The translations under genes and the position numbers were made by a program. Positions 1-10,636 of a stretch of DNA of 64,000 nt are shown in pieces. Where the stretch lies: contig JAKSZT010054565.1 in assembly GCA_026826555.1 (NCBI GenBank), positions 1,380,186 to 1,444,185 of the forward strand. The letters are read 5' to 3'. The DNA comes from Tolypeutes matacus. Lineage: Eukaryota; Chordata; Mammalia; Cingulata; Chlamyphoridae. Position 1 is the first letter of the stretch, and each line of letters opens with the position of its first letter. A model generated the notes under the pieces. The model had not been told where the DNA came from. It did not search any database and saw only the letters and a list, made by a program, of their open reading frames with translations.

Positions 1-218
1 TACTCATTTCTTCTGGGATGTCTTTGCTTTTATGTCCTTTCAGCAGATATTGCTAGGAAATATATACATACATATATGCATACATAAAAATACACACATT
101 TTGTATATCAATACAAACTTCTTAATATATTAGAGAATGTTAGAATCTCATATATGGTAGAAGTAACCTTCCCAGTTTATAGTTTACCTTTTAATTATTC
201 ATGTTAATTTTATTTATG

Positions 219-497
219 ATTTTTTTATAAAGGATTTATTTATTTATTTCCACTCCCCCTTGTTGTTTGTGCTCACTGTATACTCTCTGTGTCTGTTCAT
301 TGTGTGTTCTGTGTGTCTGCTTGTCTTCTTTTAGGAGGCACCAGAACCAAACCCAGGACCTCCCATATGGGGTGGAAGTACTCAACTGCTCGAGGCACAT
401 CCTCTCCCTGCTTATTGAATCTCTTGTTGTGTCTCCTCATTGCGTCATCTCATTGTATCATCTCGTTGCATCATCTTGTTGCATAGATCCTATCCCC
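219..497 (-). mobile_element. DAS-type chimeric SINE (tRNA-Ala-derived)
   Basis: On the minus strand, a tRNA-Ala-like head with a degenerate box B lies at about 333-395, and an A/T-rich tail lies at 219-245. Between 396 and 490 there is an array of ~13-bp units (variants of cgttgcatcatct). The same head and tail occur in the other SINEs of the window, but the middle array differs in each copy. I found no clean target duplication, so the ends are approximate. Confidence 0.75.
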
Positions 498-602
498 TCT
501 CACCTTTTCAAGATCTGATTCCAGCTGTCCTTTCCTTTCTTTCTTATATCATCAATTTTTCCTTCTCTATTGTATTAGTCTACATTTATGATGAATCAAA
601 TC

Positions 603-703
603 TTTTTTTTTTTAGGCAAGGGAGCAAAGAGTTTATTAAGAAATGAGAAAAATATGTGGTCTGAGGTATGGACCATGGGCATACTGCAGGGTGAGTTGTG
701 TGA
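603..703 (-). mobile_element. Polyadenylated retrocopy of an ERV LTR 3' (R) segment
   Basis: Read on the minus strand, this short insert resembles the 3' half of the solo LTR at 9,262-9,766. It contains AATAAACTCTTTGCTCCC followed by TTGCCTA and then runs directly into a poly(A) tail (T603-T613 on the plus strand). The LTR itself continues into U5 at that point. Flanking copies of aatcaaat plus T (594-610 and 704-717) look like a target duplication. I infer L1-mediated retrotransposition of a 5'-truncated LTR-initiated or LTR-terminated transcript. The upstream part is divergent. Confidence 0.55.
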
Positions 704-717
704 AATCAAATTTTTTT

Positions 718-1189
718 ATTGCCACCTGTTCCCCTCCAGCTATCACCAATTTCTCTGCTTATCTTTATAGCTAAAATCCTTGTAAGAGTTATCTCTATTC
801 ACTGTCTCTAATTTCTCTTCCCACTCCTTCTTGAACCCATTCCAGTCAGTCATTCATTTCCACCACTCTTCTCACGTCAAATGTCACAAGATCTCAATAA
901 CTGCCATAGTTAACAAAACCTCAAACAAAAGTGCTCCTGAGGACTCTAGGGACATCCAGACCCTATAGGTCATAGGCAAGACACACAACCCCATGAAATC
1001 AGCACCTTGTTGGCAGGCCTTATTTTGGAATATATGAGAATCTGTTTCCCCAATATAACAGAGTTAGACTCATTTATAATTTCCCTACTTATGATTCTTC
1101 CACCCCTTTTATTTGAACCTATAATTATCATTATACCCATTAAATATATGTTTCAGAGACTTATATCTTTGGTCTGTTCACATGCCAGT
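718..1189. other. No recognised feature
   Basis: I see no convincing gene or repeat here. The short open frames have no family resemblance I can name. Confidence 0.4.
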
Positions 1190-1880
1190 TGAGCCCTGAA
1201 TCTCAGCAGAGTTGCAGCCAACTCCTACTCTCCCATTCTTTGGATTTGCCCAGGACAACTAAGAAAATAATGATGATGGACAAGGCCCATCCAAAAAAAC
1301 GAAGAGTATCTACAACAGCAAACAAAACAGTTTCTTCCATCTGCCCCTTAATATCTAAGATCACTCTTAATCTGAAGCAGAATGGGCATCATCCCAAATT
1401 CCTTAAGATTGAGGAACGAACAAACATAAGGGGGAGAGCAACTACCAACCAAAGTAGATTTATTGTTATTGTAGTTATAAACATGTGGTATGGAGGAACT
1501 TGTAACATTGATGTAAAGAGAGTGGTTATCAGAGGTTCTGAGAGGAGGGGAAGGGAAGAATCGGTAGAACACAAAGCATTTTTAGGGCATTGGAATTGTT
1601 CTGTATGATACATGCCATTATATATTTGTCAAAATCTATAAAACTATACAGCAGAAAGTATAAACTATAATGTAAACTATAGACCTTGCTTAGTAGAAAT
1701 GCTTCAGTATTGGTTCATCAATTGTAACAAATCTACCACACTAATGTAAGATGTTCTTAATAAGGGAATCTGTGAGTAGGGGAGGGAGTGGGTTATGTGG
1801 GAATCCCCTATACTTTCGAAGTAACTTTTCTGTAATCTAAAACTTCTCTAAAAATTAAGTTTATTATTACAAAAACAAAA
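1190..1880 (+). repeat. Diverged L1-linked 3'-end repeat, sense copy
   Basis: The 3' end (about 1,740-1,870) has the layout of ancient L1M 3'UTRs: cacactaatg, a GGGAGTGGG block, a tatgggaatc-like block, then ctaaaactnctctaaaaa and an A-rich end. The 5' part (1,240-1,540) aligns by eye with the reverse complement of the repeat at 6,280-6,620, so the two are old and younger members of one family. The longest open frame (1,189-1,608) falls inside it and shows no protein similarity I recognise. Confidence 0.5.
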
Positions 1881-2643
1881 GTCACAAGTGACCTCTGTAT
1901 TGCTAAATCCATTGGTCAGTTCCCAGTTCTCATCTTGCTTGACCCATCAATAGTGTCCAACACAACTTCCACCTTGATACCCTTTCTTCACTTGGCTTTT
2001 GGGATGACACACCCTTGGTTTTCTCTCTACCCTTACTGGCCACTTTTTCGTAGAGTCCTGTGCCGCTTTATCCTCGCCTCCCCAACTCTAAATGCTGGAG
2101 AGTCCCAGGGCTTAGACCTCAGGGCTTTTATTTTCTCTGTCTATGCTGATTCCTTTGGTATGATCACACCCAGTCTCATGGCTATAATGGAAACTTCAAA
2201 TTTTTATCTCCTGTTCAAGACTTCTCCCCTAAGATCCAGAATATGTCCTCAAGAGCAGTCCTGATTTTACCTTTTCAATTAGTCTTCTCACACCCTTTTT
2301 CATCTTTGTAAATGGCAATTTCATTCTTTCTGTTGCTCAAGCCAAAAACTTTGAAGCTATTCATGACTCTTCTCTTTTCCTCACAGCCCACATAAAATCC
2401 CTTGTAAATCCTGTTGACTCACTCACTGATACTCAGAATCTGGCCACTGTATACTACCCTTGTGTTACTATCCTTTCCAAGCCACCTTGTTTCTCACTTG
2501 GATTTTTATAATGGTCTCCATATTGTTCTCCCTGCTTATCCCCTTACCTCTCTTGATAATATATTGTAAATACCATAGATAGAGTGACTATTTAGAATGT
2601 AAATCAGATTATGTCATATTTCTGCTCAAAACCCAATGGCTGG
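1881..2643 (+). pseudogene. LINE-2 (CR1 clade) reverse-transcriptase fragment
   Basis: The sequence follows the mammalian L2 ORF2 region in sense. It shows remnants of the L-L-D-L-S/A-A-F-D segment near 1,935-1,960, the P-L-N-x-G-x-x-Q-G segment near 2,085-2,110, and the HVTPLLKTLQWLP-like segment near 2,600-2,640. The YADD catalytic box expected near 2,190 has been lost in a small deletion. There are multiple frameshifts. It is interrupted at 2,643 by a SINE and ends shortly after 3,142. Confidence 0.65.
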
Positions 2644-2726
2644 GGGCAGATGTGGCTCAAATGGTTGGGTGTCTGTCTGCCATACAGAGGGACCTGGGTT
2701 TGATCTCCGGCACCTCCTGGTAAAAA

Positions 2727-2783
<57 letters not shown>

Positions 2784-3126
2784 GGCACATGGGCTGCCAG
2801 GCTCTGTGTGCCAGTGAGCTGCCAGACTCCAGGAGCCATGCAGCAAGATGATGACGTAACAGGGGAGAGACAAGGCAAGATACTCTGAAAGCTCTGAAAA
2901 CCAGGAACTGAGGTGGTGCAGGTGGCAGAACACCTCTCTTCTACATCGGAGGTCTCCAGGATCGAATCCTGGTGAAGACTGGAGGAGAAGGATGAGAACA
3001 GATGGCGAGAAACAGACACAGAGAATTGCCCAGCGAATGGACACAAAACAGCAAATGGGGAAGAGGGCGGTTAAAATGGATAAAGTAAATAAATAAATCT
3101 TAAAACAAAACAAAACAACAACAAAA
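2644..3126 (+). mobile_element. DAS chimeric SINE, dimeric, inserted in L2
   Basis: An exact 16-bp target duplication, aaaacccaatggctgg, flanks it (2,628-2,643 and 3,127-3,142). The first tRNA-Ala-like head (2,644-2,722) has box A tggctcaaatgg and a box B variant. An A run and (TA)n follow (2,721-2,780), then 2-3 GC-rich units (2,781-2,850). A second tRNA-like module comes next (about 2,905-2,975, with gatcgaatcctgg), then the ~180-nt DAS domain, and an A-rich (AAAC)n tail. The 204-residue minus-strand frame across it is spurious. Confidence 0.88.
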
Positions 3127-3142
3127 AAAACCCAATGGCTGG

Positions 3143-4285
3143 TTTCCACTTGATCAAGATGACAACATAAGATGTCCCACGGTGGTGTTCCCCCACAGAA
3201 TCTTTGAACAACTAGCAAAAACAGGCAAAGACAACTTCTTCAATACTCTGGAAAACAGTTAAAGGAGTGCAATAACTGAGTGAGTGCCGAGTCAAGAAAA
3301 TGCACCTTTTTAAAAATGGTAGGAGAAACTTATGGTGCCCTTGCTGTCTCCTCTATGACCCTCTCACTGATGCGATGTTGAGCCAGCCAACATTCCCATT
3401 GTAGGTCCCTGGCCTTGTTCCGCAGTGAGCAGAGTGAACCCTATGCATATATTGAGGTGCCTGTATGTTGGAGCCAATCTATCTAGTGGCAGCATGAAAG
3501 ACTAAATCAGGAAACTCATCTCTGGCTCATCCTCCCAGAACTTGCCCTTCAGGCAGAAGAATCTTGCAGATAGCTAAGGCAGTGTATTAAGAAACTTAAG
3601 TTGAAGTGGCCTGGGACAATTGATTGCCTGTTTTAAGTCATACAGTAGAGCACCCAGGGAGGAGGGTAGAGAAAGTCTGTTTCATAGGGAGTAGAGGGGC
3701 ATTTGAATTCCTATAAAAAGGGAATTCCTAAGGCTATGAACAAGCATAGCCCAGGACAAGACCAGGCTCAGAAAACAGGGAGATGTTCCTATACGTCACA
3801 TTTCTTTCAGGTTGATGCTCTTGATAGAAAGGCTAAACTCTGAAGGAAAGCACCAGTCTTTGCAAGACTGAAAGGTCTTTTTTTCTGGTTTTTTTTTTTT
3901 TTTTTTTTTTTTTTGGTGTTGTTTTGTTTGTTACTGGCAGTCAAGGAAATCACTATCATATCACTAGCTGTATACAGACTTAAGGAAGAGATAGTTCAGG
4001 GACTACATCCCAGACTTTACACTTTAAAATATTAAAATGTGCAGTGTACAACAGCAGATTGCAAGACAAATAAAGAAACAGGATAAGATGGCCCATCAAA
4101 AGGAACAAGATAAAAATCCAGAAACTATCAATGAACAGGACAAGGCTTTGGACATATTGGACAAAGACATTGAAAAACAATCCTCAATATGCTCAAAAAG
4201 ATAAAGGAAAGCATGGAGAAAGAACTAAAAGATATGAGGGGAAAAAAACATGCCCAAAAGCATGAGCAAGAAAAGAAAAAAATAG
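3143..4285 (+). repeat. Ancient L1 5'UTR and ORF1 start
   Basis: The stretch 4,060-4,250 follows the L1M/HAL1 leader and the start of ORF1 (a block on the lines of atatgctcaaaaagataaagg, with a coiled-coil-type Lys/Glu-rich frame MLKKIKESMEKELKDM at 4,189). Upstream (3,160-4,050) is 5'UTR-like sequence with a T25 run at 3,890-3,914. It is joined directly to the ORF2 C-terminus at about 4,286, so most of ORF1 and ORF2 has been deleted. Confidence 0.55.
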
Positions 4286-5690
4286 ATAAACATGACCTCT
4301 TCAAAATTCAACACTTTTGCACCTCACAGGACTTTGTCAAAAGGGTGAAAAGGCAGCCGACTCAATGGGAGAAAATATTTGGCAATCACATATCTGATAA
4401 GAGTTTAATATCCATGATATATAAAGAGATGCTACAACTCAACAATAAAAAGACTAAGTATACAATTAAAAAATGGACAAAAGACTTGAAAAGACAATTG
4501 TCCAAAGAAGAAATACAAATGGTGAAATAACACATGAAAAAATGTTCAACATCACTAGCTATTAGGGAAATGCAAATCAAAACTATAATGAGATATCATT
4601 TCACACTATTAGATTGGCCGCTGTTAAAAAGTCAGAAATCTACAAGTGTTGGAGAGGATGTGGAGAGATAGGAACACTTATTCACCGTTGGTGGGAATGT
4701 AGAATGGTATAGTTGCTGTGGAGGACTGTTTGGCAGTTCTTAAGGAAGTTGAATATAGACTTGCCATGGGACCTGGTAATACCATTGCTAGGTATATACC
4801 CAGAAGAACTGAGAACAGTGACACGAATCTGTACACTGATGTTCATAGTGTTATTCACAATAGCTAAAAGTTGGAAACAACCCAGGTGTCCATCAACTGA
4901 TGAATGGATAAACACATTGTGGAGTATACATATGATGGAATATTATACAGTGGTAAGAAAAAATGAAGTCATGAAACATATGAAAACATGGATGAACCTG
5001 ATGGACATTATGTTGAGTGAAGCAAGCCAGACACAAAAGGATAAATATTATATGATTGCCTTATTATGAACTAAATATATTATGTAAAATATAAACACAT
5101 TATGTGAAATATGAATAGGGATAGAATTACATATATGAGTGTTTTTCTTTGAAGCTGAGCAAATGTAAGTTAATACAACACAATGTTAATATCAGACAAA
5201 AAACAAAACACATTATACTAAGTGAAGGAGACCAGACACAGGGTACTACATATTGTATGATTCCATTTATATAAAATGTAAATATAAATAAGTTTATAAA
5301 GATGAAAGGAGATTAGTGGCTATGTAAGTCTGAGGAAGGAATGCTAAGGGGTGTGGACTCTTTCTTTTTGGAATAATGAAATGGTTCTAAAATTTTTGAG
5401 ATGGTGAATGAACAACATTGTGATTATACAAAAAGCCACTGATTATACACTTTGGATAGAATAACCAGAAACAGCAGCTAGGTACAGTGGGGGAAGCACA
5501 GAGAGATTGAGAGGAGAGGAATTTTCTTGTTTGTTTGTTTTTTGTTTATTATTATTATTGAAATAATGAAAATGCTCTAATAATGATTGAAGTAATAAAC
5601 ACATAACTATGTGTTTATAGCCAATACCATTGATTGTATGCTTTGGATGAATTATATGTTTATTAATATGTATTTATAAATTGATTTGTT
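4286..5690 (+). pseudogene. L1 ORF2 C-terminus and 3'UTR (5'-truncated)
   Basis: Frames 4,189-4,530 and 4,713-5,069 encode the L1 ORF2 C-terminal region. They include [31 protein letters not shown](S)-L-I-S, PLLGIYPEELR and W-K-Q-P-R-C-P-S-T-D-E-W-I-N, ending near SQTQKDKYYMIALL. The C-terminal cysteine block near 4,650-4,700 is broken by a frameshift. The 3'UTR (5,070-5,690) carries the usual nonautonomous-looking A/T-rich blocks. The element is inactive. Confidence 0.8.
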
Positions 5691-5954
5691 AAAATTTAAT
5701 AAAAAGACAGAAAATGAATATGAAAATTTCAATAAAGATATAGAAAATTTAAAAAGAAATTAGAAAAATACCAGAGTTAAAGACCACAACTCCTTTGAGG
5801 GTTTTGAAAGCAGATTGGAGCTGGCAGAAAAAGAATCAGTGAACTTGAAGACAAGACTATTGAAATGATTCAGATTGAGGAGCAGAAAGAAAACAGAATG
5901 GAAAAAAAAAAATAAACAGAGCCAAATCTACCTGTGGGATGTCATCTGGAATAC
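5691..5954 (+). pseudogene. HAL1/L1M ORF1 fragment, 5' piece
   Basis: The segment encodes a degraded ORF1 coiled-coil region (the block on the lines of S-E-L-E-D-K-T-I-E). It continues, after the inserted block at 5,965-8,141, at 8,142 with the next part of ORF1. Possible 10-bp target copies caatatcctc (5,955-5,964) and caatatactc (8,142-8,151) bracket the interruption. Confidence 0.6.
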
Positions 5955-5964
5955 CAATATCCTC

Positions 5965-6006
5965 TCTCCCTTCTCCCCCTCACACCCCCACGGGGCTGGC
6001 GAGCCT

Positions 6007-6041
<35 letters not shown>

Positions 6042-8141
6042 TTAAAAAGATACTTAGATTACATAAATGTTACACACAAAATATAAGGATTCCCATATGC
6101 CCCACTCCCCACACCTCCCGTACCCTCTTACCTAAACAATATCCTTCATTAGTGTGGCATATTCATTGCAATCAATAAACACGTCCTGGGGCATTGCCAC
6201 TTAGCATGGACTTTAGTTCACATTGTTGTCTACACTCTCTCCCACACAGTTCTGCATGTTATGGGATGATATAAAATGGCCTATATCTGTCGTTACAACG
6301 TCATTCAGGATGCTTCCCAAGTCCCGGAAAAGCCCCTGTATTACAACTGTTTTTCCCTCTTCCTACTCCCAGATCCTCCAGTGGCCACTGCCTCCACATC
6401 AATGTTGTAATTTCTTCCATTGCTAGAATCACAATATGTCTGTAGTAGAATACCGGTAAGTCCACTCTAGTCCATAGTTCATTCCCCAATCCTGAGGATT
6501 CTGGGATGGTGATGTCCACTCCATCTCTAATTGAGAGGGGACTTTGATCCCACACAGCCAATGGATGGGGCTCTCTTGCTTGCAGTTGTAGGCTCTCCTG
6601 TTTCGTTGGTATGGTGGTTGTCAATCCTCACCTCCTTGTTAGTTTTCCTGGGTGATTCCAATGAACTGGAGAGTAGGTGTTGCAACTCCACTGAGGCTCT
6701 GGGCCCAGCTGGCACTTGGACAACCCAAAGATTCCAGCCTCTTGGATGTATATCTACAAACTCCAGCACCAAGTATAGGTTTAAATAGAAGGGACAGATA
6801 AGCCATAATTGAGTCCAACTCTGTCACTCTTAGGAGCACAGACTCCAAAGTAGGGCCCACTGGCCAGGCACCAAACTCTGGAGCTATCTGCCCTGACCAT
6901 AGGACCTGGGTATCTCCAGAGCCCTCAGGAGCCCCACTATTTGTGGTCGTATCTACTTTGGCAGTCTATAAGATCCTGCTGAGATGTGCATAAGCATTAC
7001 CTCTGGGATGACCTCCTGACTCACTTTGAAGTCTCTTAGCCATATAAACTCATTTGTCTATACCTTTCCCCACTTTTATTTGAGGTGTTTTACCAGTTGC
7101 ATTGCTAGTTGGTGTTTGGTAGTAATCCCTCAGTGCCAGGGAGGCTCATCCCTGAGAGTCATGTCCCATGTTGAGGGGAAGGTAATGCATTTATATGCTG
7201 AGTTTGGCTTAGAGAGAGGCCACATTTGAGCAACAAGGAGGCTCTCAGGGGGCAACTCTTAGGCACCTCCCAACACTAGGCTAAGTTTCAATTTCAAGAG
7301 CAAAGGCTCATAAGCATAGTCGTCAATATCAAGGGCCCATCAATGAATCATCCTCCTTCACCAGTCATTCCCCTGCACTTGGGGAACTGTTTCTGCTCCA
7401 TTAGAGAGTGTGGCAGAGCTCTCCAGGATGGGAATTCAATTTTCTCTCGGTAATTGTGTGAGTCTCCACCCACTGTGACAATGCCCTGTGAACATTTGAA
7501 CATATTTATATACCTTATATGTATGCCCAGGTGAACTTCCTCCCATGTATCCCTCATCACTGACCTCCCACACCAATGATCCTCCCTTGCCCCAGTTGTA
7601 ACCCTTCTGTGATCCAAAGCTGCTTCAAAAATGAAGCCAATAAAATAGTCAAATACAATTAATAGGAAAATGAAAGAATGATATATTTAAATATAAGAAA
7701 CAAAACACATAAAAACTTTAAAAAACTAAAATTAAAATAAAATGAAAAGATTGGGATATTAAAAAAATGAAAAATATTAAAAATGTTTTTCTTGACATTT
7801 TGCCTGTCATCACCTTAATATCTGGTGCCCTGTCTGTACAGTGACATTTTCTTCCATTTATTCTCCAGTGTATTACTTTTTTTTTTTTTTCCAAAGGAGT
7901 TTTAGGTCACTGTAAAGTCACATACAGAGTACAGGGGACTCCCATATACCCAACATCCTCCCCCTTTTCCTCCTACCCATATCAATACCTCTGATGGTAC
8001 CTTTGTTACAACTGATATACAAATAGTGAAACATAGCTACTAACCATGGTCAATGGTTTACATTATGGTTTACATTTTAGACTGTACACTTTTATAAATT
8101 TTGATGATATTTAACATAGCCTGTGCCCATCACTGCAAGAT
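5965..8141 (-). mobile_element. ~2.2-kb insertion block, mainly an unassigned antisense repeat
   Basis: This block splits the HAL1. From right to left on the minus strand, a ~1.6-kb repeat runs from about 7,620 to 6,043 and ends in a (TAAA)n tail (6,004-6,042). The rest (7,620-8,141) is A-rich DNA plus an old L1-3'UTR-like piece (7,865-8,141). The 3' end shares the gggnatatgggaatcc and gtaatctaa blocks with L1M 3'UTRs. Related pieces occur at 1,190-1,880, 11,458-11,568 and 46,316-46,500. Minus frames at 6,301-6,624, 6,527-6,772 and 6,639-6,860 lie in three different phases, and I recognise no protein in them. Confidence 0.6.
6004..6042. repeat. (TTTA)n microsatellite / retroelement tail
   Basis: About nine TTTA units lie at the 3' end of the antisense repeat that begins at 6,043. 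They are best read as its tail. Confidence 0.9.
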
Positions 8142-8281
8142 CAATATACTCTTTATGGGAGGCCCAAAAGGAAAAGAAAGAGAAAAAGGGGCTGAAGGAA
8201 TATTCAAAGAGATAATGGCAGGAAACATCGCAAATTTAACAAAAAACATGAATATGCACATTCAAGAAGCCCATCAGACCC
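8142..8281 (+). pseudogene. HAL1/L1M ORF1 fragment, middle piece
   Basis: It encodes the ORF1 segment on the lines of G-P-K-G-K-E-R-E-K-G-A-E-G-I-F-K-E-I-M-A, then N-L-T-K-N-M-N and the start of I-Q-E-A-H-Q. It is cut at 8,281 by an LTR and resumes at 8,906. Confidence 0.8.
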
Positions 8282-8900
8282 TGTGGCAGTTTAATATAGT
8301 TATGAATTCCAAAAATAGGTATGGATTATGTTTGTAAACTGGTCTGTTCCTCTGGGCATGATTAAATTATGATTAGGGCTTTGATTGGGCCATGTCAGTA
8401 GGGCGTTGAGTCCCTGCCCCTTGGTGGGTGGGGACTCAGAGATAAAAGACCTGGCAAAGGACAGAGTTGGAGTTCTGATGCAGAGTTTTAATGCTGGAGC
8501 CTGGGGAAGTAAGCACACAGAGGAGCTTGGTCGTGAGGAAGGAGAGAAAAGCAAGCCCAGGAAGAGAGACGAACTGTTCACCTGACAGTCCACAGCTGGC
8601 CTTGTGGAAAGAGGCAAAGCCTAGAGACCCTCATAGTCAACAGCTGACCTTGTCGAGGAAACAGAGGAGCTGAGCCTGGAGAGAAATGGAGTCCTGGGAA
8701 GAGAGGAACCCAAGAAGCCTGAACCCTGGCAAATGTCAGCAGCTGTCTTGCTCCAACACATAGCAACAGACTTTGGTGAGGGAAGAAACTTATGCTTTAT
8801 GGCCTGGTAACTGTAAACTTCTACCCTAAATAAATACCCTTTATAAATGCCAACAGATTTCTGGTAATTTGCATCAGCACCCCTTTGGTTGACTAATAAA
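8282..8900 (+). mobile_element. MaLR/ERVL-like solo LTR (lineage-specific family)
   Basis: It begins TGTGGCAGTTT and ends GACTAATAAA. A 5-bp target duplication gaccc (8,277-8,281 and 8,901-8,905) is the length typical of ERV3/MaLR elements. Removing it restores HAL1 ORF1. The end, with aaataaatacc, aaatgccaacag and ttggttgactaata, closely matches the reverse complement of 62,296-62,400, so two copies of one family are present. The 619-bp LTR carries no coding sequence that I can see. Confidence 0.75.
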
Positions 8901-9261
8901 GACCCAACCAGGGTAAACATGAAGAGAACCATGTCCAGACACATACTAGTCAAACTGTTGAATGTCAAGCACAAGGAGAAAGTTCTGAAAGCTGCAAGAA
9001 AAAAGCAATGTGTTATGTACAAGGGAGTATCAATAAGATTAAGTGCTGATTCCTCATCAGAAGCCATGGAGACAAGATGGCAGTGGGACAAAGTATTGCC
9101 AACTCAAGAATTTTATCTGGCTTTCAAAAATGAGGGAGAGATTAAAACATTCCCAGATGAACAAAAGCTAAGGAGTTCATCTCCTCTAGACCTTCTCTAT
9201 AAGTAAAGCTAAAGGGAGTTCTTCAGACCAAAAGGAAAGGACACTGGACAGTGTATCAAAG
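8901..9261 (+). pseudogene. HAL1/L1M ORF1 C-terminal fragment
   Basis: The frame 8,889-9,206 reads through the L1 ORF1 RNA-binding C-terminal region: V-N-M-K-R-T, then HKEKVLKAARKKQ, Y-K-G-V-S-I-R-L-S-A-D-S-S-S-E, and EFYLAFKNEGEIKTFPDEQK. These correspond to the REKG, AD-x-S-S-E and YPAKLSF-type motifs. The 5' copy of the 5-bp duplication sits at its start. It is broken again at 9,261. Confidence 0.85.
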
Positions 9262-9766
9262 TGAGGCAGGTTAGTATAAGGAATGAGGGAAGGCAGCTGG
9301 GACTTGGCAGAGAACATGGCTGTGAGACCTCGTCTGGAAACTCCCTGCTGCTAAGAAAGCCTGAAAGACCCTGCCAAGGTTCTGGCCATAAGGTCCCATT
9401 TGGAACACTTTCCAGATCAGGGGAAAGCTCTGGATACCTCCAAACAAAAGGCCTCACCATTGGACCCCTGAGAGTTAACAGGTGGGTCCACCAATCAGAT
9501 GAGCAAACAGCTGGGGCCCCTCCCCAACATTAGGAAAGGGGAGGAGGAAAGGTCTTAAAAGGCCTAACTTGGGGCCCCACATGTGCACGTTAACCTGTAG
9601 CATGCCTGCAACCCATGTCTCGAGTGGTGTACTTATCTCATTTCCAGTTTCCTTGTTTCTTAATAAACTCTTTACTCCCTTGCCTACCCTATGGCACATC
9701 CTTAAATTCTTTTATATGACACAGCTAAGAAACTAGAAGCCCAGAACCCAGAGTGTTCCTCTAACA
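9262..9766 (+). mobile_element. Solo LTR, class I (ERV1/gammaretrovirus-like)
   Basis: The 505-bp element begins TGAGGCAGG, ends CTAACA, and is flanked by the 4-bp duplication aaag (9,258-9,261 and 9,767-9,770), as is usual for class I ERVs. Visible parts are a CCAAT-like box (9,490 region, ccaatcagatgag), a TATA-like tcttaaaagg (9,552-9,561), an AATAAA polyadenylation signal (9,661-9,666) and a U5-like end. Only the LTR remains, which implies internal recombination. No viral coding sequence is present. Confidence 0.75.
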
Positions 9767-9770
9767 AAAG

Positions 9771-10636
9771 CAGCATAAAGAAATAAAGACCTCTGGTAAG
9801 GATAATCATAAAAGTAATTATAAATGCCAGTATTATTGTATTGTATTTTTTGGTATGTAATTCCACTTTTAACAGGCCCTAAAATGCAAATGCATAAAAA
9901 GTAATGTGAAATATATGGTTTTGGAATATAGTATACAAAGATATGATTTGTAACAAGTACAATAAAAAGGGGGTAGTGGAGGGATATAGGAACAGTGTAG
10001 GTGTATGCTGTTGAGGTTAAGGTGGTATGAAATAAAATATGATTGTTATAGCTTTATGGTCTTACATTTTAACCCTGTGGTAACCACAAAGAAAATATAT
10101 GAAAAATATATTCACAAAGAAATGATAAAGGACCCAAAATGGTACACTACAAAAAAATCAAATAAATGTGAAAGTAGACATTAATGGAAGAATTAAGGGG
10201 CAAAAAATGTATAAGACTTACAAAGACCAAGAGTAAAATGGCAGAAGAAAGTCGTGCATCACCAGTAATTACTTTAAATGTAAAAGCTTAACCAGACTAC
10301 ATATATGCTGTTTACAGAAGACTCACCTTAAAGTCAAAGATACAAATAGGATGGAAGCGAAAAATGGACAAAATATTCCATGCAAATAGTAACCAGAAGA
10401 GAGCTGGAGTAGCTATACTAATATCAGATAAAATAGACTTTAAGTCAAAAGCTGTTTTAACTTAAAGGAACAAAGAATACTGATAAAGGGTCCAATATTA
10501 ATCAGAAGATAATAACAAATATAAATATATATGTGCACTTAATGGCAGAACCCCCAAATATTTGAAGCAAATATTGATAGAATTGAAGGAGAAATAGATG
10601 GTTCTATATTAATAGTAAGAGACTTCAGGACTACAC
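9771..10636 (+). pseudogene. L1M/HAL1 inter-ORF region and start of ORF2
   Basis: This continues the element broken at 9,261. It holds the inter-ORF spacer, then from about 10,258 the ORF2 start (caccagtaattactttaaatg). Degraded endonuclease segments follow: Y-M-L-F-T-E-D-S-P near 10,300, and a stretch like [14 protein letters not shown] near 10,400-10,450. It stops at 10,636, where an antisense L1 begins. The presence of ORF2 means the parent may be a full L1M rather than a HAL1. Confidence 0.7.

Noticed and set aside
1189..1608. 139-residue open frame as a gene
   Set aside because: It lies in a repeat with a homologue at 6,280-6,620 whose frame is different and broken.
2604..3218. 204-residue minus-strand open frame
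   Set aside because: It crosses a SINE, an A run and (TA)n. The translation is low complexity plus SINE antisense.
8282..9766. Two LTRs of one provirus
   Set aside because: They differ in sequence, length and target-duplication size (5 bp and 4 bp).
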